Shown: one piece after another, positions 11,400 through 21,617 of the stretch | Numbering within the stretch: the stretch's first letter is position 1 | Layout: every line of letters begins with the position of its first letter | Assembly: GCF_025602895.1 (NCBI RefSeq) | Contig: NW_026516206.1 | Location: 620,001-684,000 of the forward strand | Reading direction: 5' to 3' | Origin: Polychytrium aggregatum | Lineage: Eukaryota > Chytridiomycota > Chytridiomycetes > Polychytriales | DNA length: 64,000 nucleotides | Notes under the pieces: generated by a model | Told to the model about the DNA's origin: nothing | Database searches by the model: none | The model's input: the letters and a program-made list of their open reading frames with translations, nothing else | Made by a program: the position numbers and the translations under genes

Positions 11400-12314
11400 A
11401 TGATCAGGGCGGCATCACAGGCATTTGCCAGAGCCGCATCGGCAGCCCCGCGGCTCCAGCTCCAGCTCCAGCTCGTCTCGGGCTTCCACTCCTCGAGCCG
11501 ATCATCGTTCAAGCATGTGCTCAACAAGCTCGATATACTCCCACCCGGCGCCCACGTCTCGTCATCGACATTCCTCGCCATCGACCCTCAGTTTGCCCAA
11601 GCCACATTCTTTGCCCAGCATCGTCCGCTGCCATTGACGACAAGCCCGGAAAGCTTCAATCCGGAGGATCCCATGGACTTTGAGCAGGCCCAGGCACAGA
11701 CACAGACGCAAACGCACGCGCAAACACACGAATCGATCGTATCGGAGGTGTCTGCGAGCTTTGCCGGTAAGATGCGCGGGGCACGATCCGACTTGGCTCG
11801 GCTCGGCGTCGGCAAGCCAAGTCCCGAACGAGGCTCGGAACCAATCGCAGACCAGACCAGACCAGACCAGACCAGACCAGACCAGACCAGACCAAACGGG
11901 GCCTAACCCGGCCTCCTCCACCGATTGCTCTTCACAGATGTCCCCGAGGCACTCAATCACGATACTCTGCAGAATACCCTGCCGGATCTCTTTCTCAACT
12001 CGCCTGCGGCACACAACCAGGACGCCATCCTGTCATCGTTCTTCAACGGCGAGGGCATCCAGCCCACACAGGACGTCGTTGTCGTTCCCGAATTGATCGA
12101 CCCGAATCCAGAGCAATCGCTCATGCAGATGCAGCGTGAGTTTTTCCAGAACGAAGTGCAGGCGATGAACATCATGAAGATCCGCAAGAAGAAGATGAAC
12201 AAGCACAAGTGGAAGAAGCATCGCCGCGAGGTGCGGCACAACACTCGCTACAACAAGGAGAAGCTCAGAAAGATTGGAGAGAACCGAGAGAAAAAGGAGC
12301 CCAGCTCGTCTTAA
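11400..12314 (+). CDS. mS38: Mitochondrial small-subunit ribosomal protein mS38 (AURKAIP1/COX24-like)
   Basis: Basic C-terminal protein of the mitoribosome small subunit; the yeast homologue Cox24/Qri5 is needed for COX1 mRNA handling. Two exons, 11400-11766 and 11938-12314, joined in phase (SFA|DVPEAL) to give about 247 aa. Seen: an Arg/Ala-rich N-terminus (MIRAASQAFARAAS) like a mitochondrial presequence, a Gln/Thr-rich middle, and the diagnostic C-terminal motif KIRKKKMNKHKWKKHRREVR. Only the C-terminal about 40 residues are expected to be conserved in this family; the rest is disordered. The intron carries an ACCAG satellite. Confidence 0.85.
11850..11893. repeat. (ACCAG)n inside the mS38 intron
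   Basis: Nine or so pentamers (ACCAG) within intron 11767-11937, about 45 nt before the acceptor. Length changes would not affect the protein. Confidence 0.9.
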
Positions 12315-13132
12315 AGGCGAAAGGCGACAGACAAGCCCCCCCCCAGAAGCCTAGGTTGATTGCCGCACAGCCCTTCCAAGAAAGATATGGACTCGTCAGC
12401 TCCGGACTCGCCGTTATGTTCATGCAAAGGCTCGCATCAACGGCACTGAACTGAACCATCGTTGCCGGTGTTATCGCCAGTCGTGATAGCAGGCTCGTTT
12501 CGAGCGGCAGACCTTTACAGTCAATCTAATAAAGGACAGGACACCTTGGTTTTTGGTCGTTGACCGAATAATGTGTTTCCAATACCACCGCGCTGTCCAT
12601 GACCATTCTGTGATGCAGCGCAGCGGATATGTGCGTCTCTGGTAATGGTGGAGTCGCTCAAGGTACTTGCGCACCGAGCCCGCAGAGACTCAGGCTCGGT
12701 ATCCCTTCCGCGAGGCATCCATCATGCTATGCTTGTCCTCTTCATGGCGCGTGGAACAGCACCCTGGACGGAGATTCAGGCGCTCCTGGATGGCCTCAAG
12801 AGAGCAACCCCGATCATGACGCTCATGAGTCCCCAGGATGCACACAAGGGCGGGTATCTCGCCCTGGGTCTGATCCTGGATGTAGTGCGCTTGGGTACAA
12901 ACACTCGGAACGTTCTGGTCGGTCCCGGTGCTCGGTTGGTTTCTGTCGCTTTCAGTCAGCGAGCTTGTCCAGTCGCTTGCCGCTTGCCGCATATTTGATC
13001 AGCGCCCGCGGCTCCCAGTCCAATGCTGTCCTCCTTGCCCGTGATCTCAAAAGCAAAGGCCTGTCCATCGGCCCTGGCCACTTCACTCACATCCAAAACT
13101 TCAAGCGACCATCCGAAGCCTCGCCGGCAACC
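12315..13132. other. Intergenic between mS38 and the WD40 gene
   Basis: 818 bp. Includes the 3' flank of mS38 and upstream sequence of the next plus-strand gene. Open frames (for example 12645-12998 +) show no motifs. No tRNA was recognised. Confidence 0.5.
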
Positions 13133-16100
13133 ATGCACACGTTTGCGAAGCTCATGGAGCTGCGAGCCCTCGGTGGCCACCAGCACCGAGCCGAAACACA
13201 AGCCACCCATCGAGCGCTTTTCGAATCTGGCTCCAACGCTGCCCTGGCTCAGGCACTCTTCCGGCAGAATGGCTCGACGTTTTCTTACCACCGGTGAGCA
13301 TTCGTCCAGCGCTGAGCTGCCATCGTGCCGCTGGCCATGTTACCCACCGGACTTGATGACACTCCATCTTTCCGCAGCGAGCTCAAGGGCCATTTTGGCT
13401 GCGTCAATGCCATCGCACTCAGCAAGCGTGAGAGCGCTCTCCTGGCCTCTGGAGGGGACGACACCCGGGTTCTAGTATGCAAATCTAGTCGGCAATGCTG
13501 GGCATTCTGGGTCCTGTGCCTTGCTGACGAGGGCCGAGCCAGAGACCAAACTATCGTTTTGGTCCGCCGAGCGCAACCAAACGGTGCGGTATCATGCTCG
13601 ATACTCACGGCTGTCCTTTGCTCCTTTCAATCGGCATTTTACGGATCCATCGTCGATGCACAACGCAGATATGGAAGGTCTATGAGGAGTCTGGCACACA
13701 GAAACCCATCGCTTGCTTCTCCGGACACACCGAGAACATTTTCTGTCTCCAGTTTGACTCGACAAACCAGAAACTCTATTCGTGAGTCCCCGATGCCCAT
13801 CTCTGACAGGCTCCCTCTCAGCCTCTTGAGCCACCCAACCGCCTCGACCATGAACTATGATGCTGAATCGTCGTCTTCGTCTCGTGCAAGACCAGATGTG
13901 CAGCAGATGGGATGATCATCCAGTACATGGTCGAGCGAGGCATCGCATCGTACCCACGCACTCGCCTTCCGTCGAATATCAGTTCCGCGCACGACGACAT
14001 GATGAGCAAGATTTCGATCATGCCGACCGACGACAACATCCTGCTCTCATCCGGGTGCGTTTCGATCCAAATGTAGCCACGAACGGTCTGTCGGCATTCC
14101 ATGGGTTCGATCGCAATCAGAACCGTTGTGGCTAACACTTACCTTTCCCAACAACTGGGATATACGCCCATCGATCGCAGACATGACCGTGAGTTTCCCG
14201 CCCTGCATCCACATCGAAATTTGCAACGGGATCGCAGACGAGGCTGTGGATTGTCCGCGTTAGATGTGCATGGTGGGGCGACATCTTCCGCTCTGCCCCT
14301 CACACAACACTGCTCCCACCATCCGCAGACTGCATCAACCTCTGGGACATGAGGTGTCCCGATCCTTTCCAAGCAGCTATCGTAGGACAGTCAGCCCAGA
14401 ACAGCGTCGAATTCAATCCAGTACACGATACGATGTTTCTCAGCTCGGACTCCAGCGGCAATATTCTGTGCGTGCCCATGGCCCTTGGCCTCTGCATGCA
14501 GATACTGAGTCGCTGAACTGCTGTGGATGCACGAGCCCGAGTCTTGCACTCAAAGCTGACCCTTTGAATCGCCGCACTTTGCAGCCTGCGGGACCTGCGA
14601 TGCTTTCGAACCAGGCCGTCGGTGCAAGCGAGCACTCCGACGTCAGCCAGCGGTGTCCTGATGAAGGTAGCGCCCTACACTGTCGTCACCTGTCAGGCCG
14701 GATGACCATGGTCTCATCCGCAACTTCTACCCCCTTGGTCTGCAGTACTCCACCGATATCGAGAAGCACGGAGAGCGAGCCCGGCCGTTGGACATTCCTT
14801 CGGCTACATGGAGTCCCGACGGAAGCCACATCGGCACCGTATTCCAAAAATTCTATCCCACGCTCTACCACATCTCCCGTTCTGAGCCGATCTGCATATT
14901 CAAGTCAAGGAATAAAGAGAAGCACAACGGATTTCGCTCGGCACAAACGTACGTGAACATTATGTCAGCACCGATGCCGCCTGCCAGTTAACAGAGCATC
15001 TCGGATCAGCTGCGGCTCAGGCTTTGCGCCACAAACCGGTGATCTCAGCTGCAAGGGCTCCACAATAATCGCTCCGTCTCCCTGGACAGGATCAAGACTG
15101 GAGCCTTTGGTAACCTCTTGGGCAGTCATTTTGCCTGCGGAAGCGAAGATTTTCGCATCTATGGATGGGAGGTCCCGAGGAGCGCCGGTGGAGATGTCGT
15201 GCTTCCAGACACTGGCACATCCAGCACCAACACCAGTCAAGGTAAGCACATCTTCATCATCTGGATGTGCGGCTGTAGTGCCGAGCTAACCGTTCGACTC
15301 TGCGACAAGATATTGCCTTTGTCGTCGATGGCCAGCGAGTTCATCCGCCGCAAATACAAGAGACTTTTGTGCTCGAAGGTACGATGGCAACAGGGACGGG
15401 GCTGAGCAGCAACGGCCGCCGATAGCGTTCGTGAACGGACGACGGGCGGCGAGTCATCAGTAGCTCTCGTGACAATATCTTGCAACCCCACCAGGCCCAA
15501 GAAGCATCGTCAATTCGGTCTTGTTCCATCCGTATATGCCATACGTCTATTCTGCCGGTGCGTTGTAGCAAGCATTGTCGATGGCTGTGCAGTTATGGGA
15601 TTACTGGCGACTGCATCACTCCGCGGACCTAAGACTGTGCTTTGGTGATATCTTGTTCACAGGCGTTGAAAAGGTCGTTCGACAGCACTCCATCTTCCGC
15701 TTCCCACATCAACGCGATGCACAGGACACACGCAACATGTGCCCCGACCGGTTACCGCCGACGGTGCGAGAGCGCCGCTGGGCGCTGCTTGGTCTGGTGG
15801 TCCCTGCCTACGATCCACCCGACTCCTATTCGACTGAAGAAGACATATCGACGCTGCGGTTTTTCGATGCCCTGGTATGCAGTCGGGTTACACTGGCGCA
15901 GCGGCCGCTCGAGATTTGTGCGGCCCTTGAACTAACCATATCCACTAATGCGTAGGTCGACACAGACCGGACGGACGGCGACTGGGGTGAGGAGCTGTCC
16001 TTCCATGGCAGCGATTCAAGCGACACGAGCGATGCGAGCAGCAGCAATGTCGACTCCGAGCTGGAACCCAGCGAGAGTGACGAGATTGATACAAGCTTGT

Positions 16101-16569
16101 CGTCGGACTCGTGGACTACGATCGACGATCTCGATAACAGCGCCGAAGCCGACGCTGAAACGGAGATTGTGGCCGACGCGCTGGGAGTGGAGGTACCCGC
16201 TGGCGAGGTGGAAAGTACTGCGGAGGCAATTCGCGGCAGCAGTAACGCTGCTACAGCGAGCAGTAGGAGCGGAGCAGGCACCAGTCCGGCCAAAGCAACA
16301 CTCGAGACCGAGACCACCAATCTGGCCGATCGCGGTAGGGATGTGTGTCTGGGCTGTGATGTGTGCCCAGCAGAATCAGTCGAGGTCATGCGACAGTGCG
16401 CCGTGGAGGCGATATCCGATGAACTTACTGGGGTTGTATCTCACCTGTGCATACAGACGAAGCAGGGTCGTCGGCTCACAAGCGGCCACCGGAATCACCA
16501 TTCGAACAGCCTCGGCAAAAAAAGAGGCACGAAAGCCCGTCGCGAGACCGTGACCCGGACAGCTCTTGA
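13133..16569 (+). CDS. DDB1/CUL4-associated WD40 protein (DCAF5-like)
   Basis: Likely substrate receptor of a CUL4-DDB1 ubiquitin ligase. Fourteen exons: 13133-13293, 13378-13474, 13669-13781, 13896-14054, 14181-14188, 14329-14467, 14585-14666, 14746-14948, 15090-15241, 15310-15378, 15495-15557, 15663-15874, 15956-16334, 16457-16569; 649 aa, phases close. WD repeats: ELKGHFGCVNAIALS...SGGDDTRVLIW, FSGHTENIFCLQFD, INLWDMR (a WDxR DDB1-binding box), SEDFRIYGWEVP, and SIVNSVLFHP...VYSAGVEK, in the order of DCAF5. The C-terminal third is acidic/Ser-rich and ends in a basic tail (RQKKRHESPSRDRD). Exon 5 is 8 nt. Assignment to DCAF5 rather than DCAF6/8 rests on the SIVN...SAGVEK repeat and is moderate. 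The last intron is chosen because its product ends in a typical disordered tail; without it the frame runs to 16759. Confidence 0.8.
14181..14188 (+). other. 8-nt micro-exon of the WD40 gene
   Basis: ACATGACC, preceded by ...GATCGCAG and followed by GTGAGT. It links exon 4 (ending SSG, phase 2) to exon 6 (starting CINLWDMR, needing phase 1) and produces SSGHDHCINLWDMR, a good WD strand. Skipping it breaks frame. Confidence 0.65.
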
Positions 16570-16755
16570 TATCGTCGAGGGTCGCTTGCTCGTCAGGAGC
16601 CTTCCCCAAAACAACTCAAGACGCCGGCTCCTACCAATAACCCTTGGCTATATTGCACCCAATGGCGTGGACAAATACATACAAAAATCGAGGAGTTGCT
16701 GGTTCCGTGAGCGCCGCGACCAGAACAGCCGTGAGCATGGCAGTCAGCACAGCAA

Positions 16756-19362
16756 TTAACTGTCTGGCACTGACTTCACCGCCTCGGCGGCCGATAATAC
16801 GGACAGAAGCAGTGCCGGATCCAAGCTGTCCTGCTCTTTCTCGGTGTTGATGGTGTCGAACATCTTCTTGAAGATGGCCTCGGAAGTTGGGGCGCAGTTC
16901 TCTTTGACGTACTCGGAAATCTTGCTGAGTTGGTGTGGAACTGCGGCAGCCTAGGAACACAACGGAATCAGAGTTAGTCATAGCCGGTCGTACCAGTAGA
17001 AATGGCATTGGAAGGGGCCGAAAGGGGCGCATATCGCTCGACAGGACAGGTGCCTGCGACGACATGGTAGATGCTGGCTTTTGCCAGCTTGAGGCGGCAC
17101 ATCACGTACCGTCAGGGTGATGTCGTCCACAAGCTCATCCACCCATTTGCGGTACTTGATGGACTTGAGACAGTCATCGTCCCCCTCAGCCTTCTTGTTG
17201 AAGCTGTTCAGGTAGCTGGGCACAGTAATCTCGGCGCTACTTCCATCGGTTCGCACCGTCAGGCTGAGCGAGGTAATGTGTGGCTTCTGGCAATACTCCT
17301 CCAGCTCCCGCAGCCGCGATTGTGTTTCCTCGCCGATTTGGATCTGCCGGGCGCTCATCCGCGCAATCCATTCCTGTTCCTCTGCTTCAAGCCTGCGAAG
17401 CATGGGTCCGGATGGTGTGAGACAGCATTGGCGGCATGGCTTAATCAAGCCACATCTCAAAGACATTCATCCATCGATCCCTCACAATCGCCTCTTGGCT
17501 TTGCGGCCGAATCACATACTCTTCCAGGACGCGCTCGAACTGAGCCGCTACTTCTGTGTTCTGGGTGTTCTGCGGGTGCGGAATTTTCCCATCTGTCGAG
17601 ATCTTTTGTGGCGCACTCTGGGGGGATAGGGCCCCGTACGTGGTGCCAATTGTGAGTGCTGGCTCTCGCAACGGACGTATGTTCCTGCAGTGAACATGCT
17701 CTCTTGCAGTCGTAGTGCGCTCCTCCGTTTGGCGGTATTCAGTACTCACCGGCCGCTGGAACCACGAGGTGTTGATGGATCGGTCAGCAATGCCTTGTGT
17801 GATCTGTTTTGCACATGCTGGCGGCGGGGTGTGGGTATAAGTTACAGATGCTCGGACGCCACCATGTGGCACTTTGGGAACTACGGAGCGACCAGCGCCG
17901 GTGGTGGAGAGCTGGAGCTCTGTCTACCTTTGAAGGTCTTGTCTTCGTCAGCAGTAGCGTTGGGGATCAGCTTTTTCCTCTCGAGGATTTGTGTCTGCCA
18001 AAAGAGCAGCTGCCGCATTCGCACCGGGTCGAATGATTCTGAGTCGATATGCTTGTAGTACTCGCTTGGCTGGATGTCTGGGTGAGGGAGAGCTAGGCAG
18101 CCGAGCGTCGGGCAGGAACATGGTCAGTCGTGACACACGACATATGACGCCGTTGTGACCTTTCCAAAGATGCGAAACACACTCACAACACAAGCCCGTA
18201 TCCTTATTGACTTCTGAGACTCGTTTCCCCCTCAGGCCGAGGCTGGACCGGCGCCGTCGAAGCAGGCTGGTGCGACTCTTTCTCCTCTGGTTGACCTCGG
18301 TCTGTCGCTCTGGCGTTACGGCCAGCGGTACTGTGTATTCCTTGAGATATTTCTGATTTGGTCGAACAAAAGCAGAAACCAAGGCGAGCGAATTAGTCGA
18401 GGAGGTTCGGGTGGGATCTGGACCACATTCGCGGCTGCGTATGTATCAGCGACGAGCTCGCTCGACAGGTGGATCTCCCCAGCTTGCTGACAGGGAATGA
18501 GGGTAGCGACAGACAGAGCATGGCAATGTCCCGCGAATATGAGGGCTGGGGCTACCGATCCGCTTAAATCGGTGCAATGTCACATCATGCATACCGACGA
18601 TTCCAACAAAAACGCTTTCGGATCGGGCATCGGGACAGCTGACGGGGCATGTGCACCGAGATTTCCGTTGGCTGCGCTGGCCTTTGATTCAGATTCGTGA
18701 GAAATCTGATGCAAATAGACGAGGATCAGTGGCCCGTCGCAGCGCACGCCAAAGGGATTTCATCACCAACTCGAAGCAGCCGCCGTCGTCTGCTTACATT
18801 TGCAGCTGCACTGGAGCTGCCGGTACGGTTGGGTGCTGGACTCTTGGCCGGCGCGAGGGTCTGGTGCTTCAAAGCCGATTTGACGGGCCGCTCAACCTTT
18901 TCAGTTGCAGTCGATGATGTATCGGCGACAGGCCGGATGGACCCATTGCTGGGCGCTGGGAGGTCGGGCTGGCGGATTGTGACGGAGCTTTGTGGCGTGA
19001 TGATTGTTCGAACCTTGCGTTTCTTGGTGACGAACTTGAAGATAGCTGGATCAAAGTCGACCGGATGGCGGTCTGGAAGCGATAGACGGTTGGATGCATG
19101 GCCAGCGGATGAGTGTCTGGATCCAAGGTTGAGGCTGCGACCGGCTGGCGAGTGTCGCCATTCCTCCATCGTCGCAAAAGCACCACTTACCATCGGCGAT
19201 ATCGCTGAATTTGGTTTTCTGGCGTCGTGAATCGAGTTCGTGCACGGGTCGACAGGAGCAGAATGGAGTCAGTCAAACAGCCGCCTCCGACATCGAAGCC
19301 TGAGGCCTGAAGCGAAAGTGCGACATGGCAGAGGCGGCCTTTACCGCAGGGTTGGCAAGCAT
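16756..19362 (-). CDS. DSN1: Kinetochore MIS12-complex subunit DSN1 (Mis13)
   Basis: Structural subunit linking the inner centromere to the NDC80/KNL1 outer kinetochore. Exons: 19345-19362 (uncertain), 19191-19218, 18798-19072, 18595-18705, 18187-18352, 17928-18092, 17750-17817, about 17520-17662, 17110-17392, 16756-16950; about 483 aa. Family signatures: RRRRSSLGLRGKRVSE, then LPHPDIQPSEYYKHID, PVRMRQLLFWQ, SINTSWFQRP, IPHPQN, and a coiled coil (VLEELEAEEQEWIARM). The first coding exon is weak: MLANPA at 19362 splices in frame, but another start is possible. The junction after WFQRP can use GTGAGT to 17662 or GTACTG to 17658. The C-terminal exon ends SAAEAVKSVPDS. Its stop is about 190 bp from the convergent WD40 gene. 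Confidence 0.82.
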
Positions 19363-20072
19363 CGCGTAGAACGGGCTGGGCTTGATGCAGAGTGGAGGAC
19401 GACGTCTCGACTTCGAACGACAGGCGTGACGGAAATGGAGGGTGTCTGAGGAGGTCTGTGGAACGGCTCTGGTGCTGAGACGGTGTGCCAAACGGCGGAG
19501 GGGTGGTCGAGGGGTGTGTTGGCGATTGGACAGAATGCTGTTGGTCTGGTGCGCTTCAGCACAGCTTTGGTGGGTTGCGATGTGATGGCGACGCAATGGT
19601 GGGCTTCAGCGCAGCTCGGCGTGGTCGAAACAGATCCGTGGCAGATCCGGCTGGGATTCAGAACAGGAGACCGACAACACAGGAACGCAGGGCCAGCCAG
19701 AGGACGGCGGGAGGGGAAGGGCAGCGCGCTCGGCGCCATCCCCCAGCAAGCACCACGTGGCCTTCCATTTTGGGCCAAATTGATCTCCGCACAGCCGGGA
19801 CGGATGGAGTAGCGGCCAGACTGTGGCTGGCCAGCAGAATGTCTGTTCCTGTCCCTGTTCCTGTCCCTGTTCCTGTTCCTGTCCCTGTTCCTGTTCCTGT
19901 TCCTGTTCCTGTTCCTGTTCCTGCTCCTGTCCCGGTCCCTGTCCTTGTTCCTGCTCCACCATTGATCCCGCCGATTCGAACACCGGCCGATCGCGAGCAG
20001 CGGCGTGGTGACTCTGGAAGATTGTGCATATCGAAACCCCTGTCCAATAGCAGTGCCTGTCAGCCAACAACG
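19363..20072. other. Divergent intergenic region with CCTGTY satellite
   Basis: Between the DSN1 start (minus) and the BRCT gene (plus). Holds the hexamer satellite below. Long frames here are repeat-encoded (Arg-Asn or Pro-Val runs) and are not genes. Confidence 0.5.
19849..19935. repeat. (CCTGTT/CCTGTC)n hexamer satellite
   Basis: About 14 units of CCTGTY, about 140 bp upstream of the BRCT gene start codon. It creates long artefactual ORFs in several frames. Confidence 0.9.
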
Positions 20073-21151
20073 ATGGATCAGTTTGTCATTCACACAAAGC
20101 GCCCTGTGTCGACCAGCACCGAGGTCTCGTCTAGCGAGCCAGCTGCGACTGTGCAGGAGGCCGATGCGGTCGGGCCAACGCGGGGAGCAGTATCGGGCAC
20201 CAAGGTCTCGCAGGCACAGAGGCTTTCACCCTTCAGCTACCAGAACCCGGCCCGGGGCCACCAGATCGTACCGCATGGTGGTCCGGGCAGCTTCACCATT
20301 CGGGAGCACTATCAACTCATTAGCAAGAAGCGTCGGGAGGAGGCGAGCCAGCGCAAGGTAAGGACGCTGCAAGACAGCCTATATCCTGCATGTGGGCACG
20401 GAGGAGAAGGGTCGGGCATGGCGATGTCGGTGCCGACAGGTTCCTATTTCTGGTGGTATCCAGGCCCGAGTTTGTTCGCCAAGCCGGGATCACTCACCCA
20501 TGTCCACGAATAACTTTTGAGCGGCAGGCGACAGACATTCTCTCGGGCGTGGTCGCTCACATCGACGGTGAGCCGTTTTGCGCCGTGCATAGGCAGCTCG
20601 GGGAAGTGCTCGCTGCGAAGTCCCGGTGGTTTCCCAGATTCCCAACGAAACGTTGATGCCTGGTGGGAACGCGACGCGACATGATCGGACATGATCTGAT
20701 CCGACATGATCTGCATGTTTGCAATCTGCAGGATATCTTGGAGAGGGCGTCAACGACCTTGAGCTCAAGCGTCTAATCGAAGCCAATGGCGGTCGGATAA
20801 CGTGAGTCTCGCTGTAGATGTCCACGCGGCGCTGTGGCCCTTTCTGATCAACGCGGTCAGGACCAGCGAGCCCGCCAGCTGTTTCTCCTCCCACCCAGTA
20901 CATTCTCATTTGCTCACTTGCTCGCTTGCTCACTGGCCTTCGGTTCCGCACATGCCACGGCGGGCCCCGAACAGCCGCGGTCCCTCTGCAGCGACCACAA
21001 CTCATTTGGTCTGCACGAATCTGGCCACATCCAAGCGGGCAACCCTGGGGTCTCGGAAGAGAACCAGCTTCAAGATCGTCGATCCCAAGTGGATCACAGA
21101 CTCGGTCGCCGCCGGGCACAGACTGCCTGAAAGACCCTACGAGATCCTGTG
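20073..21151 (+). CDS. BRCT-domain protein resembling the REV1 N-terminus
   Basis: Exons 20073-20357, 20522-20567 (or from 20528), 20732-20801, 20975-21148. Joined protein: a disordered Ser/Thr/Pro N-terminus; FTIREHYQLISKKRREEAS; then a BRCT domain ILSGVVAHIDGYLGEGVNDLELKRL...EANGGRI...HLVCTNLAT...KIVDPKWITDSVAAGHRLPERPYEIL. The GY/NGG/CTNLAT/WITDSVAAG/PYEIL pattern is that of the REV1 BRCT rather than XRCC1 or Rad4. After PYEIL the frame meets TGA at 21150; a GTGAGG donor at 21149 could instead splice to about 21254 and add about 92 residues (to 21530). Neither version contains the UmuC/Y-family polymerase palm that should follow in REV1. It may be a stand-alone or truncated REV1-like factor; function unproven. 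Confidence 0.6.
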
Positions 21152-21617
21152 AGGCTGCAGCGGACCCTTCCTGGAACTGAGCTGGCGCATCAAGTGACGG
21201 CATCGACTTTAGACATTTGGCCGAGTCTGCCGGAACAGTTATCGATTGAGAGGATGTCTCGCCGTCCAACACACACTCGCCACCCAAGACACACTGCTCG
21301 ACGCCTTCTTGCCTGGCTTCATGCGACATCGCATCGCCACCTCGCAAAACGAACAAGATGCCTCTCCGCTGAAAGAGAGATGTCGGAAGATACAAACAGC
21401 TTCATTTCATGCGAACAAAGGCGGCGCCATCATGGCATTCGCAAAGGCAATCAACAGACTTGCTGAAACAGCTTTTGGTCGTGACATTCGTGAGAGGTTG
21501 GGTGGAGTTGGGTCAGGGAAGCAAGGATGAGGGGAAGGGCAGAGACTCCGGGCAAGCCTCCTGACATGACCCCATTCGTGATTCCAGCGCCAGAGATTTG
21601 GTGTGCGTGGGACGCTG

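Noticed and set aside
14239-14260. Exon reading TRLWIVR in the WD40 gene
   Set aside because: Attractive WD-like frame after a GCAG, but it duplicates the strand supplied by INLWDMR and cannot be joined in phase at both ends; the 8-nt exon solution fits both.
15120-16759. WD40 gene reading straight to the stop at 16759
   Set aside because: A GTAGGG...ACAG intron (16335-16456) gives a typical charged disordered tail; read-through gives an atypical C-terminus overlapping the DSN1 3' end. Kept only as the alternative.
19341-20093. Arg-Asn-repeat protein on the minus strand
   Set aside because: Translation of the CCTGTY satellite; no gene structure around it.
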